The position numbers and the translations under genes were made by a program. From Nonomuraea typhae (GTDB lineage Bacteria; Actinomycetota; Actinomycetes; Streptosporangiales; Streptosporangiaceae): a stretch of DNA of 64,000 nt. Below are positions 18,224-27,039 of the stretch, one piece after another. Position 1 is the stretch's first letter, and each line of letters opens with the position of its first letter. The notes beneath the pieces were generated by a model. It was not told the DNA's origin. It searched no databases and saw only the letters and a list, made by a program, of their open reading frames with translations. The DNA lies in NCBI RefSeq assembly GCF_009760925.1, contig NZ_VRLV01000003.1:186001-250000 (forward strand), read 5' to 3'.

Positions 18224-19054
18224 TCAGCTGTTCGCGCGGATGGTCTGGTCGATCCAGCCGCGGTAGGCGGTCACGTTGGTGTAGAGGCCCGGACCCTCGG
18301 CGCAGGAGGGGCTCGGGGCGCCGGGGCCGGAGGTGACGCCGATGAGCTCCCACCGGCCGCCGCGGCCGCGCCGGATCTGCGGGCCGCCGGAGTCGCCGTT
18401 GCACGCCATGGCCTTGGGCTTGCGGCTGATCGTACACAGGCGGGCGTCGGAGGCGTAGCCGGGCCCGCATTCGGCGGCCGCGCCGCGGCGGGTCTCGAGC
18501 TGGCGCAGCGTCGGGGACATCTTCCACTCGCCCGGGTTCTTGCTGAACCTGGTGATGCCGAAGCCCATGATGCGGGTGGGCGTGCCGGGCCCGCCGGCCT
18601 GCGGGGCGATCGGGATGGGCTTGACGGAGACGGGCTTGTCCAGGCGGATCAGCGCGAGGTCGGCGGTGTTGTACGGGGCCTTGGCCGTGGCCTGGGCATA
18701 GCCGGGATGGGCGATCGCCTGGGCGATCTTGCGGACGGTGCCGCCGGAGGTGCGCCGGTCGCTGCCGATGCGGACGGTGCCCTTCACGATCGAGCCGATC
18801 TCCATGTCGAGGCAGTGCGCGGCCGTGACCACCCACTGCGGGTTGATCAGCGCGGCGCCGCAGTTGCCGTCCTTCAGGCCCTTGGCGGGCGCCGCGATGG
18901 GGATGGAGGCCATGAAGCCGTAGGACTCGGCCGGCTTGGCGCCGTTGACGATCGCTCCGGCGCTGCCGGCCGTCGCCGCGAGGCAGACCGCGCCGGCCAG
19001 GGCGGCGACGGCGGAACGGGAGGCGGCGCGGCGGAGCGACTTCTTGCTGAACAC
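18224..19054 (-). CDS. Secreted trypsin-like serine protease (S1A)
   Basis: 276 residues. A Sec signal peptide with basic start and alanine-rich core ends near AGA at about residue 34, and the mature chain begins IVNGAKP, the typical activated N-terminus. The triad is visible: His in TAAHCLD (about 80), Asp in TADLALIRL (about 125) and Ser in CNGDSGGP (about 223), with four or more cysteines for disulfides. The primary-specificity position before the Ser loop is consistent with trypsin-like cleavage but is not certain. Transcribed alone, divergent from the methyltransferase. It is a general extracellular protease with no clear link to neighbours. Confidence 0.92.
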   Translation of the reverse strand: MFSKKSLRRAASRSAVAALAGAVCLAATAGSAGAIVNGAKPAESYGFMASIPIAAPAKGLKDGNCGAALINPQWVVTAAHCLDMEIGSIVKGTVRIGSDRRTSGGTVRKIAQAIAHPGYAQATAKAPYNTADLALIRLDKPVSVKPIPIAPQAGGPGTPTRIMGFGITRFSKNPGEWKMSPTLRQLETRRGAAAECGPGYASDARLCTISRKPKAMACNGDSGGPQIRRGRGGRWELIGVTSGPGAPSPSCAEGPGLYTNVTAYRGWIDQTIRANS

Positions 19055-19170
19055 GGAGAAGGAACCCTTCAGTGGAAGATTGGGATGTTGTAACGCTAGA
19101 TGTCCGTGTTCGGCGGGGGGATCATGTCAGCACGTCAACCCGGGGTAGGGACAGCCCCACCCGAGTTCGC

Positions 19171-19201
19171 TTGACTTCAAGCGGGCTTGAAGTCGCAGGA
19201 T
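19171..19201 (+). promoter_or_regulatory. MerR-type promoter with 19-bp spacer and dyad
   Basis: TTGACT (19171-19176) and CAGGAT (19196-19201) are spaced by 19 bp, too long for a normal promoter. Between and overlapping them lies a perfect dyad with 9-bp arms (GACTTCAAG at 19173, CTTGAAGTC at 19186) and a 4-base centre. This is the layout of promoters controlled by MerR-family regulators, which untwist the long spacer. The expected transcript start falls on the GTG of the methyltransferase at 19209. Confidence 0.65.
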
Positions 19202-19208
19202 CTCGGAC

Positions 19209-19982
19209 GTGAACAAGAACCAGACGGCACGCCGTACCAGCGAAGACACCGACGCGCTCATCGCCCTGCTCGATCTCGCGGACGACATCCCCGGAGCGGC
19301 CGGGCTGCGCGCGCGTTCCTACGAGTTGCTCGGGCTCGCGCACGGCGCCGCGGTGGTCGACGTCGGGTGCGGGTCCGGCCGGGCGGTCGCGGAGATGGCG
19401 GAGCGGGGCGCGCGGGCGGTCGGCATCGATCCCGACGAGCGGATGGTCACCGTGGCGGGCGGGCGCTGGCCGGCCGCGGACTTCCGCGTGGCCGACGCCT
19501 ACGATCTGCCCTTCGCCGACGGCGCGTTGCACGGCTATCGGGCCGAGAAGGTGTATCACATCCTGGACGACGCGGCCCGCGCGGTCACCGAGGCGCGACG
19601 CGTGCTCGCCCCCGGCGGGCGCATCGTGCTGATCGGGCAGGACTGGGACACCTTCGTCATCGACGCCGGCGACGCCGCGCTCACCCGCACCATCGTGCAC
19701 GCCCGCGCCGACCTGGTCACCGGCCCGCGCGTCGTGCGCCGCAGCCGCAACCTCCTCCTCGAGGCGGGGTTCGCCGACGTCACCGTCGAGGCCCACACCC
19801 GGATCTTCACCGACGCGACGATGGTGCCCGTGCTGGCCGAACTCGCCGGAAGGGCACGCTCGGCCGGGGCGATCAGCGACGCGCAGGCCGAATCCTGGCT
19901 CGCCGAGCAGCGCGAACGGGGACAACGCGGGCAGTTGTTCCTCGCCCTCCCCCTGTTCGTGACCGCGGCCACGCGCCGTTGA
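19209..19982 (+). CDS. Class I SAM-dependent methyltransferase
   Basis: 257 residues. The SAM motif VVDVGCGSGRAVAEMA (about residues 47-62), the acidic loop GIDPDERM and post-motifs VADAYDLPFADG and LAPGGRIVLIGQDW define a type 11 methyltransferase fold. Substrate and target atom are unknown; neither O- nor C-methylation can be decided. The GTG at 19209 coincides with the start of transcription expected from the MerR-type promoter just upstream, so the mRNA may be leaderless. No MerR gene adjoins it; the only one in this window is at 40530-40976. Confidence 0.87.
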   Translation: MNKNQTARRTSEDTDALIALLDLADDIPGAAGLRARSYELLGLAHGAAVVDVGCGSGRAVAEMAERGARAVGIDPDERMVTVAGGRWPAADFRVADAYDLPFADGALHGYRAEKVYHILDDAARAVTEARRVLAPGGRIVLIGQDWDTFVIDAGDAALTRTIVHARADLVTGPRVVRRSRNLLLEAGFADVTVEAHTRIFTDATMVPVLAELAGRARSAGAISDAQAESWLAEQRERGQRGQLFLALPLFVTAATRR

Positions 19983-19983
19983 C

Positions 19984-20020
19984 CGCCGGCCCCGCGCCTC
20001 GCCCTGTCATCGGGCCGGCG
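19984..20020. terminator. Hairpin terminator between methyltransferase and MFS genes
   Basis: Arms of 9 bp (CGCCGGCCC at 19984 and GGGCCGGCG at 20012) overlap the 3' end of the MFS gene and lie between convergent genes. Confidence 0.5.
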
Positions 20021-21206
20021 CGCTGGGCTCCAGTGCCCGCGGCGATGAGGCGGGCGCACGGCGCGAGAGCAGGTATCCCGTCAGCGCGGCGAGCAGTCCG
20101 GCCAGACCGGCCGCCGCGAAGCCGCCCGCCGGTCCCGACACGTCGATCGCCACGCCCACGACCGGGGCGCCGAGCGCGAACCCCGCGCTCTGCGCCGAGG
20201 ACTGCAGGCCGGTCGCCTCACCTCTGACGCCGGCCGGCGCCAGGCGGCTCACCGCGTCGGAGACCGTGGAGAGGGTCGGCGCGGTGAGCAGTCCGGCGCC
20301 GATGACGGCCACGCTCAGCCATGGCCAGTCATGGGCGAGCCCGGCCGGAATCGTCACCAGCCCGAGCAGTCCGAGCAGCAGCCATGTGGCCATCGGCCGC
20401 GACAGCGTTCCGTACACCAGGCCGCCCGCGACGGACGTCACCCCGAACACCGCGACGACCACGGCCGCCCACGAGACCTGACCGGCCTCTTCGAGGGTGG
20501 CGATGATGGCCAGATCGACGCCGCTCAGCAGCATCGCGACGCCGAATCCCATCGTGAGGACGGCGATCATGCGCGTGCCCAGCCACTCGCGGCGCCGGGG
20601 CCGGTCCGCCGCCTCGCCGGCCACCTCGTCCTCCGCCCGCAGGGGCGGGTTGAGCAGGGCGATCCCCACCCCGCCGAGGACGATCGCGGCCCCCACCCCC
20701 CAGGCCACCACGCCGGGCGACGCCTTCGCCGCGAACAGGATCACCACCGCCGGGCCCGCCATGTACGACAGTTCGCCCATCACCGACTCCAGCGCGAACG
20801 CCGCCCGCCGCTGCTCCGCCGTCGTCATCGCGGCGATCGCCTGCCTGGTGACCGGCTGGACCGGCACCATCAGCAGACCGGCGACGAAGGAGGCGCCAAG
20901 CAAGATCACGTACGGCAGCGCCGGGACGGCCAGCCAGAACACGAACTGCGGCACGATCGTGACCAGGAGCACGGTACGCAGGCCCCGCCGGTCGATCATC
21001 CGGCCCAGGAGCGGCCCGCCCAGCGCGACGCCGGCGGTGAGCGCCGCCGCCACGGCCCCGGCCGCCGCGTAGCTCAGGTCGAGGGCGAGCACGACGTACA
21101 TCGTCAGCGCTATCGCGTCGGCCGTGATCGCGGCACGCGCGAGCAGGGCGATGCTCAGCAGCGGCGTCATCCCCCGCACCGCGAGCACCTGTCGGAATCT
21201 GGTCAC
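20007..21206 (-). CDS. MFS transporter
   Basis: 399 residues with about 12 membrane helices. The conserved loop between helices 2 and 3 appears as GPLLGRMIDRRGLR (about residue 60), and the second half ends with RGEATGLQSSAQSAG, common in bacterial drug-efflux MFS proteins. GTG 21206 is taken as start because the first helix follows closely and longer readings have no membrane character. Divergent from a LysR gene with a 72-bp shared control region, which points to LysR-controlled efflux of the inducer (inference). The substrate is unknown. Confidence 0.87.
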   Translation of the reverse strand: MTRFRQVLAVRGMTPLLSIALLARAAITADAIALTMYVVLALDLSYAAAGAVAAALTAGVALGGPLLGRMIDRRGLRTVLLVTIVPQFVFWLAVPALPYVILLGASFVAGLLMVPVQPVTRQAIAAMTTAEQRRAAFALESVMGELSYMAGPAVVILFAAKASPGVVAWGVGAAIVLGGVGIALLNPPLRAEDEVAGEAADRPRRREWLGTRMIAVLTMGFGVAMLLSGVDLAIIATLEEAGQVSWAAVVVAVFGVTSVAGGLVYGTLSRPMATWLLLGLLGLVTIPAGLAHDWPWLSVAVIGAGLLTAPTLSTVSDAVSRLAPAGVRGEATGLQSSAQSAGFALGAPVVGVAIDVSGPAGGFAAAGLAGLLAALTGYLLSRRAPASSPRALEPSAPAR

Positions 21207-21262
21207 CGTTTTGACGGTAGATCGCGAACCTTGCCATAGGAAGTGGTTAATTCGTTGTAGCA

Positions 21263-21279
21263 GATATAATGGATGCTTA
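21263..21279 (+). promoter_or_regulatory. -10 box and probable leaderless start of the LysR gene
   Basis: A perfect TATAAT (21265-21270) lies within an AT-rich 72-bp intergenic region between the divergent MFS and LysR genes. The transcript would start at about 21277, making the ATG at 21279 nearly leaderless. LysR regulators usually bind such shared regions. Confidence 0.5.
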
Positions 21280-22121
21280 TGGCGCGTGATCTCGAGACCA
21301 CCCTGCTGCGCTCGTTCGTCACCGCGGTGCGAGCGGGCAGCATCAGCCGCGCGGCGGCGGCGCTCGGCCAGACCCAGCCCGCGCTCAGCCAGCAGTTGCG
21401 CAAGCTGGAGGGCGTCGTGGGCAGTCCCCTGCTGCACCGGGCGCCGTCCGGCGTCTCGCCGACCCGGACCGGCGAGGAACTGCTCCCCTACGCCGAACGC
21501 ATTCTCGCGCTGTCGGCACAGGCCCTCGCGGAAACGGGACGTGCGCTCACCGGGCACTGCGGCGTGGGACTCCTCGAAGACCTCGCCGTCTCCCGGCTCC
21601 CCCAGGCGCTCGCCGACCTCGCGCGGCTGCACCCCGGCGCGACGCTGGAGGTGCTCATCCTCTCCGACGCGGCGATGCGGGACGCCTACGACACGGGCCG
21701 GGTCCAGCTCGTGCTCGACGAGGTCCCGGATCTTCCCTGGCCGCCGCGCTGGACGGTGCGCATCCCGCTCGCCTGGGCGGCCGGGCAGGGTGTCGCCGCC
21801 GACGCCGATCCGCTGCCGGTGGTGCTGTTCTCGAACACGTGCGCCTGGCGGACGTCGGTGCTGGAGGCGCTGGAGGCCGCCGGGCGCCGCTGGCGGGTGG
21901 CGTTCGAAAGCAACAGTCTCGCCGGAGTTCTCGCCGCTCTGCGGGCCGGGCTCGGGGTCGCGGCGCTCATGCCCGCCAACATCGAGCCCGCGATGGCCTG
22001 CCACGACGCGTCCGCGCTGCCGGCCCTGCCCGACGTCGAACTCGGCCTGGCCCGCCGTCCGGGCACCGAGGGCGACGCGCTGATCGACGCCGTGGAGACC
22101 GCCCTGCGGCGGATGATCTGA
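21279..22121 (+). CDS. LysR-family transcriptional regulator
   Basis: 280 residues. The N-terminal winged helix-turn-helix (1-60) shows LRSFVTAV, GSISRAAAALGQTQPALSQQLRKLE and the closing LLHR. A periplasmic-binding-like effector domain follows from about residue 90. ATG 21279 is preferred to 21273 because the TATAAT box would start the transcript next to it. It is divergent from an MFS exporter, the classic local target. The stop lies 4 bp from the convergent esterase gene. Confidence 0.9.
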   Translation: MARDLETTLLRSFVTAVRAGSISRAAAALGQTQPALSQQLRKLEGVVGSPLLHRAPSGVSPTRTGEELLPYAERILALSAQALAETGRALTGHCGVGLLEDLAVSRLPQALADLARLHPGATLEVLILSDAAMRDAYDTGRVQLVLDEVPDLPWPPRWTVRIPLAWAAGQGVAADADPLPVVLFSNTCAWRTSVLEALEAAGRRWRVAFESNSLAGVLAALRAGLGVAALMPANIEPAMACHDASALPALPDVELGLARRPGTEGDALIDAVETALRRMI

Positions 22122-22125
22122 TCGG

Positions 22126-23643
22126 TCAGCCGGACAGCAGCGGCAGCGCCGGGAAGACGTGGTCCCGCCACAGCAGCCGCGAGGCATCCTCCGGGTAGGC
22201 GGTGACCGCCGGCGGCGTGTCGAAGAGCCGCGTGCGGCGGTGGACGGCGTCGTACGCGGGCCAGCCCGGGTCGCCGTGCGCGGCGAAACCCGTCCACGCC
22301 TCGCGGATCCGCGCGGACAGTTCCTCCGCGGCGGGGGAGGCCGGGTCGCCGATCAGCATGGCGGCCTGCCCGCTGCTCAGATTGCCGAAGACGAGCGGCA
22401 CGTCCAAGCCGTGCCAGGCGCCCAGCCCGGGGACGGACCAGGTCAGCTCGTAGAGGTGAGCCCGCCCGCCGCCGGCGACCTGCGCGGCGGCGAGGTGGAG
22501 GCTCGGCATGCGAAACAGCCAGTCCGCGTTGACCAGCTCATACAGTTCCTCCTCCGCCGCGGCCGGAAACGCCTCCCGATAGCGGCGTGCGCCGTCCGGG
22601 CCGGGCGCGAGCATGCGCAGGGCCGTCTCGGTCTGCTCGTGCGTGACCTGGCCGAGCACGCCGTCGATCAGGCTGAACAACCGGTGCTCGTCACGCGTGT
22701 GCCCGGCGAGCAGCCCGACGTCCCGGGCGGCGCCGCCGGCCAGCGCCCGCCAGGGGGTCGCGGGCAGGACGTCACCGTCGACGACCGGCGCGAACAGGAC
22801 CGCCCGGTGGGCGATCCGCCCCCAGCGCTCCCTCCACCGAACCGCCTTGGCGTGGACGGCGTCACCCGCGCCGGGCAGCCGGGCCGGGGCCACCGCCGAC
22901 AAGCCGGACACCGTGGGCCGCACCCCCAGCTCGGCGGCGAAGGCGGCCGCGACGTCGGCGGCCAGCTCGGGCGAGAAGAACGTCCCCGGCACGCTCTGGG
23001 CGATCGCCCGGCCGAAGAGCCCGGCGGCGCGCGGCATGGCGAGCAGCGCGGCGACCGACCCGCCGCCGGCCGACTGCCCGAAGACCGTGACCCGGTCCGG
23101 ATCCCCGCCGAACGCCCGGATGTTGTCCCGCACCCACTCCAAGGCCGCGACCTGGTCGAGCAGTCCACGGTTGGCCGGGGCTCCGTCGATCTGCGCGAAC
23201 CCCTCGATCCCGAGCCGGTAGTTCAGGGTCACGACCACGGTCCCGCTCCCGGCCAGGCGCCCGCCATCGTATTCCGGGAGGCCGGAGCTCCCCATGGCGT
23301 AGCCGCCGCCGGGGATCCACACCATCACCGGGAGCGCTGACGCCGGACCCGGTTCCGGCGTCCAGACGTTGAGCGTCAGCCAGTCGTCACCGGCGCTGTC
23401 GCGGGACCCCCCGAGAAGGCCGGACTGCGGGGGCGGCGGGCCGTACGCGAGCGCCGGGCGCACCCCCTCCCAGCCGCGCACCGGGTACGGCGCGGCGAAC
23501 CGGAGGGCGCCGACCGGCGGCTCGGCGAACGGGATGCCGCGGAAGACCGCCACGCCGGCCTCCCGGCCGCCGCGCAGGATGCCGGCCGTCGTGCCGACCT
23601 CCGGCTCGGGCTCGGGCGGCTTGCTGGATGCGGTGACGGCCAC
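22126..23643 (-). CDS. Type-B carboxylesterase/para-nitrobenzyl esterase family
   Basis: 505 residues, alpha/beta hydrolase of the cholinesterase-like family. FRGIPFAEPPVG near residue 35, the oxyanion loop GGGYAMGSSG (about 112), the nucleophile elbow FGQSAGGGS (Ser near 193), an acidic residue in HTRDEHRLFS (Glu near 325) and His in AWHGLDVP (about 415) make the triad complete. No signal peptide is evident (the start is MAVTASSKPPEPEPE), so probably cytosolic. It hydrolyses carboxylic esters; natural substrate unknown. Monocistronic. Confidence 0.9.
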   Translation of the reverse strand: MAVTASSKPPEPEPEVGTTAGILRGGREAGVAVFRGIPFAEPPVGALRFAAPYPVRGWEGVRPALAYGPPPPQSGLLGGSRDSAGDDWLTLNVWTPEPGPASALPVMVWIPGGGYAMGSSGLPEYDGGRLAGSGTVVVTLNYRLGIEGFAQIDGAPANRGLLDQVAALEWVRDNIRAFGGDPDRVTVFGQSAGGGSVAALLAMPRAAGLFGRAIAQSVPGTFFSPELAADVAAAFAAELGVRPTVSGLSAVAPARLPGAGDAVHAKAVRWRERWGRIAHRAVLFAPVVDGDVLPATPWRALAGGAARDVGLLAGHTRDEHRLFSLIDGVLGQVTHEQTETALRMLAPGPDGARRYREAFPAAAEEELYELVNADWLFRMPSLHLAAAQVAGGGRAHLYELTWSVPGLGAWHGLDVPLVFGNLSSGQAAMLIGDPASPAAEELSARIREAWTGFAAHGDPGWPAYDAVHRRTRLFDTPPAVTAYPEDASRLLWRDHVFPALPLLSG

Positions 23644-23710
23644 GGTCTCGTTTCCTCTCCGTTCCGGCTCAGCCGAGCGTCCCAGCGCGCGCCGTCCGCG
23701 GGCAAACCAT

Positions 23711-26700
23711 TTAAGGGTGCCAGGCGGGCAGCCGGCCGGGGTCGCGCTGGGCGATGTGCGCCTGGAGGGTGCCGTGCGGGAACTGGTAGCCGCCGCCTTG
23801 ACGGTGGAGGAGGGCGCGTTCGTCGGCGTGTGCGAGGAAGCCGATGAGGTTCCGGGGCAGAAGCCCGGCGTGCCAGGCGGTCCAGCGGGTGACGTGGTGG
23901 CTCAGCCAGGTGCCGCCGCCGGTGAACCAGAAGGTCAGAAGCCCGGACAGGACGGCGGGGCCGGGCAGGATGAACTGTACGTAGTCCACGACCGACCGCC
24001 GTGCCAGGAAGGCGGCCAGGAGGCTGAGGGCGCTGGACACGATCATGGGCCCCGCCGCGGCGCGCAGGGAGGCGGTCAGCGCCCGGGCCGGGGCGGGAGG
24101 GGGCAGGTTCCGGTCGGGGGTCATGCCGAAGCCCAGGGTGAAGGTCAGGAAGAAGGTCAGTCCCACGATCAGGCCGAAGATGGGGCCTTTGTCGGGGCCC
24201 ATGAAGGTGCTGACGGCGACGACGAACAGCAGCCAGTGGATCGTGCCATACGCGACGCCTGCGGCGAAGGCGAGGGCCAGCCGCCGGGGCGACCAGTGCC
24301 AGCGGGCAGCCGGCTGATCGGTGTCGATGTCCACGAGCCCGAAGGCGATGCCGACGATCAGGCCGCCGCCCAGGCCGACGATGAGGCCGTAGCCGAATCC
24401 GCTGAGCAGGTCGTACACCCATCCGCGGTGGCCGAGGACGATCCGGGCCGCCGCGTGGCTGACGCCGACGGCCAGCGCGATGGCCATGGCGATGTCCAGT
24501 CCCCACATCATCCGGGGCCAGGACCAGGTCCAGCGGGTGCCCGCCGCGCGGACCAGCATCGCGGCGAGCAGGAGCACCAGGGCGACCGAGGCGGCGCTGG
24601 TCGCCCCGTAGACCAGGCCGCCGGACAGCCCGGTCGCCAGGCCGCTCTCGCTTCCCTCGACGGCTCCCACGCGCATGCCCTTGTGCAGGCCGCCCGCCCC
24701 GAAGAGCACCGCGAAGTAGACCAGGGCGCGCACCGCCGGTCCGGGCGTGGGGAGCATGGTCGTGACGACGACCGCCAGGCATACGGTGACCGCCACCAGC
24801 GGAGCGAAGGCCAGGCTCGTGGCCAGGTTCGGGTCGGGTTCCGGCACGGTGACCCCGAGTAGTGCCTGCAGGCCGTAGACGACTCCGGTGATCAGCGCGG
24901 CAGCCGTACCGTAGGTGAGCGCCGCCGCGAGGCGACGCCAGCCGCCGCGGCCGGTGACCAGGCGCAGGCCGGCGCGGGCGGGAAGCGGCCAGGGCGGGGC
25001 CGAGCCCGGCAGCCAGGTGGGGGTGAACCAGTCGGGATAGAAGATCGTTTCCTCGTGGCGGGTCATCAGCCGGGCGAGCCAGACGAGCGACCGGTGGGTG
25101 TGCGCGGGGTCGCTCCGGTGGGGCGCCGCCGGCCGGCCGGGGCCGGGCGCCTGGTCGCGGGCGCGGTCACGGGCGAGCATCCGGGCCAGGTAGCCGTCGT
25201 TGAGGCTGCTGCGGTACTGCTCGACGCCGCCGCCGGTGGCGACGGGGTGGTGGTCCCCGTAGGTGAACACCGCCAGTCCGAGTGCCAGCGGGGTCGTCAG
25301 GAGTTCGGCCAGGACGGGGTCGCGGTTCAGGGCGGCGCGCAGCCCGGCGGCGGTCCTGGCGAGGTAGTCGTCCACCTGCCGGGCGGTCAGGGGCAGCAGC
25401 ACGAGTGCGCCGCCGAGGGCCAGGCGGGTGCCGAGCGTGCGGTAGTCCGCGATCCTGGCGGTGACCACCAACCCGCAGAGGGCTCCCTCGCGGGAGGCGC
25501 GAAAGTCGTTGACGGCCTGGATGCACGCCTGCCGTTTGGGTTCGGGGACCTCGTCCAGCCCGTCGAGGAGCAAGATCAATCTGTCGTCGGCCAGCCAGGT
25601 CCTGGCCTGTTCGGCGCCGAGCGCGTAGTGCTCCTTCAGCTCGGCGACGATCCACGCGCCGAAGTCGCCGCTGCGCTCGCTCCAGCGGGACAGTAAGAAC
25701 ATCACCGGCACGGCCGCCCCGGCGTCGGCGTCGGCCACGTCGAGCAGGTCGCGGGCCAGTTCGAGCAGCAGCGTCGTCTTGCCCGACCCGGCCGCACCCA
25801 GGATGAGCAGCCGGCGGTTGAACCGGGCCCTGAACAGCTCGAGGGGGCTGGCGGTCGCGGGCAGGGGCTGCGGGGTGGCGAGCGGGCCCGGCGGCAGCGG
25901 GCTGAAGCTGTCGCTGACCGCGTCGGGCTGCTCGGCCAGGCTCACCTCGATGCGGTCGGCGGGGCCGCGCTCCAGCCCCTGGTGAATCCATCGCCGGCGC
26001 ATCTCGGCGATGAGTTCGTCGCGGACGGGATCGCCGGGGCCGGTCGCCTCCGGCCCGTCCGGTCGCGGGCGCGGGCGGTCGAGGTCGAGGGTCTCGTCGC
26101 TTTGCAGGATGCGGCGTTCCAGCTCCTGCAGGGTGGGATCGGGGTAGAGCCCCTCCTCGTGGAGCCGGCGCTTGAGCTCGCGGTAGACGCTCAGCGCGTG
26201 ACTTTGGCGCCGGCACCGGTACAGCGCGAGCATCAGCTGGCCGATCAGGCGTTCCGTGGCCGGATGCTCGCGGACCAGATCCGTCAGCTCGGGCACGAGC
26301 CGGCTGTGGCGGCCCAGCCGGAGATCGACCTCGATCCGCTCCTGGAGGACGACCAGCCGCTGCTCGGCCAGCCTGGCGCGCACCCCCTCGGCCCACTCCC
26401 CCTCGATGCCGGCCAGTGCCCCGCCCCGCCACAGGTCCAGAGCGCCGGCGAACAGCTCGGCGGCCGCGGGATCGTCATCGTCCTTGACCGCGCCCCTGGC
26501 CTCGTCGGCCAGGACGTGGAACTGCACGACGTCCACACGCTCGGGGGCGATCTCCAGCACGTAGCCGCCGTCGCGGTTGACGAGAGCGACGTCGCCCAGC
26601 CCTCGCAGGGTACGGCGGAGCCGCGCGATGTAGGTGTGCAGCCCCTGCCGCGCCCTGGCCGGTGGCGCGTCTCCCCAGACGCGGAAGATGAGCATGTCCG

Positions 26701-26842
26701 CCGACACCAGGGCGCCGGGGTCCTCGGCGAGGACGGCGAGGACACAGCGCTGCCGGGCGGCCCCCACGTCCAGCGGCCCGTCGGGACCGTGCACCTGCAC
26801 CGGCCCGAGTAACCGGATCTCTGCGTGCGGGATTTGCCTCAT
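23711..26842 (-). CDS. SARP DNA-binding domain fused to NACHT ATPase and polytopic membrane domain
   Basis: 1043 residues. Order: OmpR-type winged helix (about 1-95, EIRLLGPVQV to GYVLEI), BTAD helices (about 100-255), linker, NACHT NTPase with Walker A LGAAGSGKTTLLLE (about 345) and Walker B ILLLDGLDEV (about 420), then roughly ten hydrophobic helices from about 645 to 1000. Ordinary large SARPs have an NB-ARC and TPRs; here the ATPase leads into a membrane domain, so the DNA-binding part would be tethered at the membrane. ATG 26842 is chosen because the winged helix starts there. TTA codons occur at codons 11 and 383. Divergent from a STAND NTPase gene with 197 bp between. Confidence 0.85.
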   Translation of the reverse strand: MRQIPHAEIRLLGPVQVHGPDGPLDVGAARQRCVLAVLAEDPGALVSADMLIFRVWGDAPPARARQGLHTYIARLRRTLRGLGDVALVNRDGGYVLEIAPERVDVVQFHVLADEARGAVKDDDDPAAAELFAGALDLWRGGALAGIEGEWAEGVRARLAEQRLVVLQERIEVDLRLGRHSRLVPELTDLVREHPATERLIGQLMLALYRCRRQSHALSVYRELKRRLHEEGLYPDPTLQELERRILQSDETLDLDRPRPRPDGPEATGPGDPVRDELIAEMRRRWIHQGLERGPADRIEVSLAEQPDAVSDSFSPLPPGPLATPQPLPATASPLELFRARFNRRLLILGAAGSGKTTLLLELARDLLDVADADAGAAVPVMFLLSRWSERSGDFGAWIVAELKEHYALGAEQARTWLADDRLILLLDGLDEVPEPKRQACIQAVNDFRASREGALCGLVVTARIADYRTLGTRLALGGALVLLPLTARQVDDYLARTAAGLRAALNRDPVLAELLTTPLALGLAVFTYGDHHPVATGGGVEQYRSSLNDGYLARMLARDRARDQAPGPGRPAAPHRSDPAHTHRSLVWLARLMTRHEETIFYPDWFTPTWLPGSAPPWPLPARAGLRLVTGRGGWRRLAAALTYGTAAALITGVVYGLQALLGVTVPEPDPNLATSLAFAPLVAVTVCLAVVVTTMLPTPGPAVRALVYFAVLFGAGGLHKGMRVGAVEGSESGLATGLSGGLVYGATSAASVALVLLLAAMLVRAAGTRWTWSWPRMMWGLDIAMAIALAVGVSHAAARIVLGHRGWVYDLLSGFGYGLIVGLGGGLIVGIAFGLVDIDTDQPAARWHWSPRRLALAFAAGVAYGTIHWLLFVVAVSTFMGPDKGPIFGLIVGLTFFLTFTLGFGMTPDRNLPPPAPARALTASLRAAAGPMIVSSALSLLAAFLARRSVVDYVQFILPGPAVLSGLLTFWFTGGGTWLSHHVTRWTAWHAGLLPRNLIGFLAHADERALLHRQGGGYQFPHGTLQAHIAQRDPGRLPAWHP

Positions 26843-26879
26843 GTGCCCTATCACTACACCCCCGCGAAGCTGAGGGCAG

Positions 26880-26917
26880 CCGTTCGGCTCCAACGGCGGC
26901 CAACGGTTCGGTATACC
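26880..26917. promoter_or_regulatory. Candidate shared control region of the SARP-NACHT/STAND pair
   Basis: The 197-bp gap between the divergent genes has CAACGG repeated at 26891 and 26901, related CCGTTCGG and CGGTTCGG elements, and the palindrome GGTATACC (26910-26917), which could give a -10 on either strand. The pattern is suggestive only; no clear -35 is seen. Confidence 0.3.
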
Positions 26918-27039
26918 CATCTGACCTGCGAAGCAAGGATTAAGCAAGCAATCTTCCCGCCACGGTGAGCATCCTTGGCAGCGCGGCCGGGGGTGTGATC
27001 GGTCCGGACGCCGTTTGCAGCCGTGGTGAGGAGAGGTGC

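Noticed and set aside
26965..27039. Earlier GTG start for the STAND NTPase
   Set aside because: The added 25 residues have no conserved feature, and GTG 27040 has a far better ribosome site right before the glycine-rich motif.
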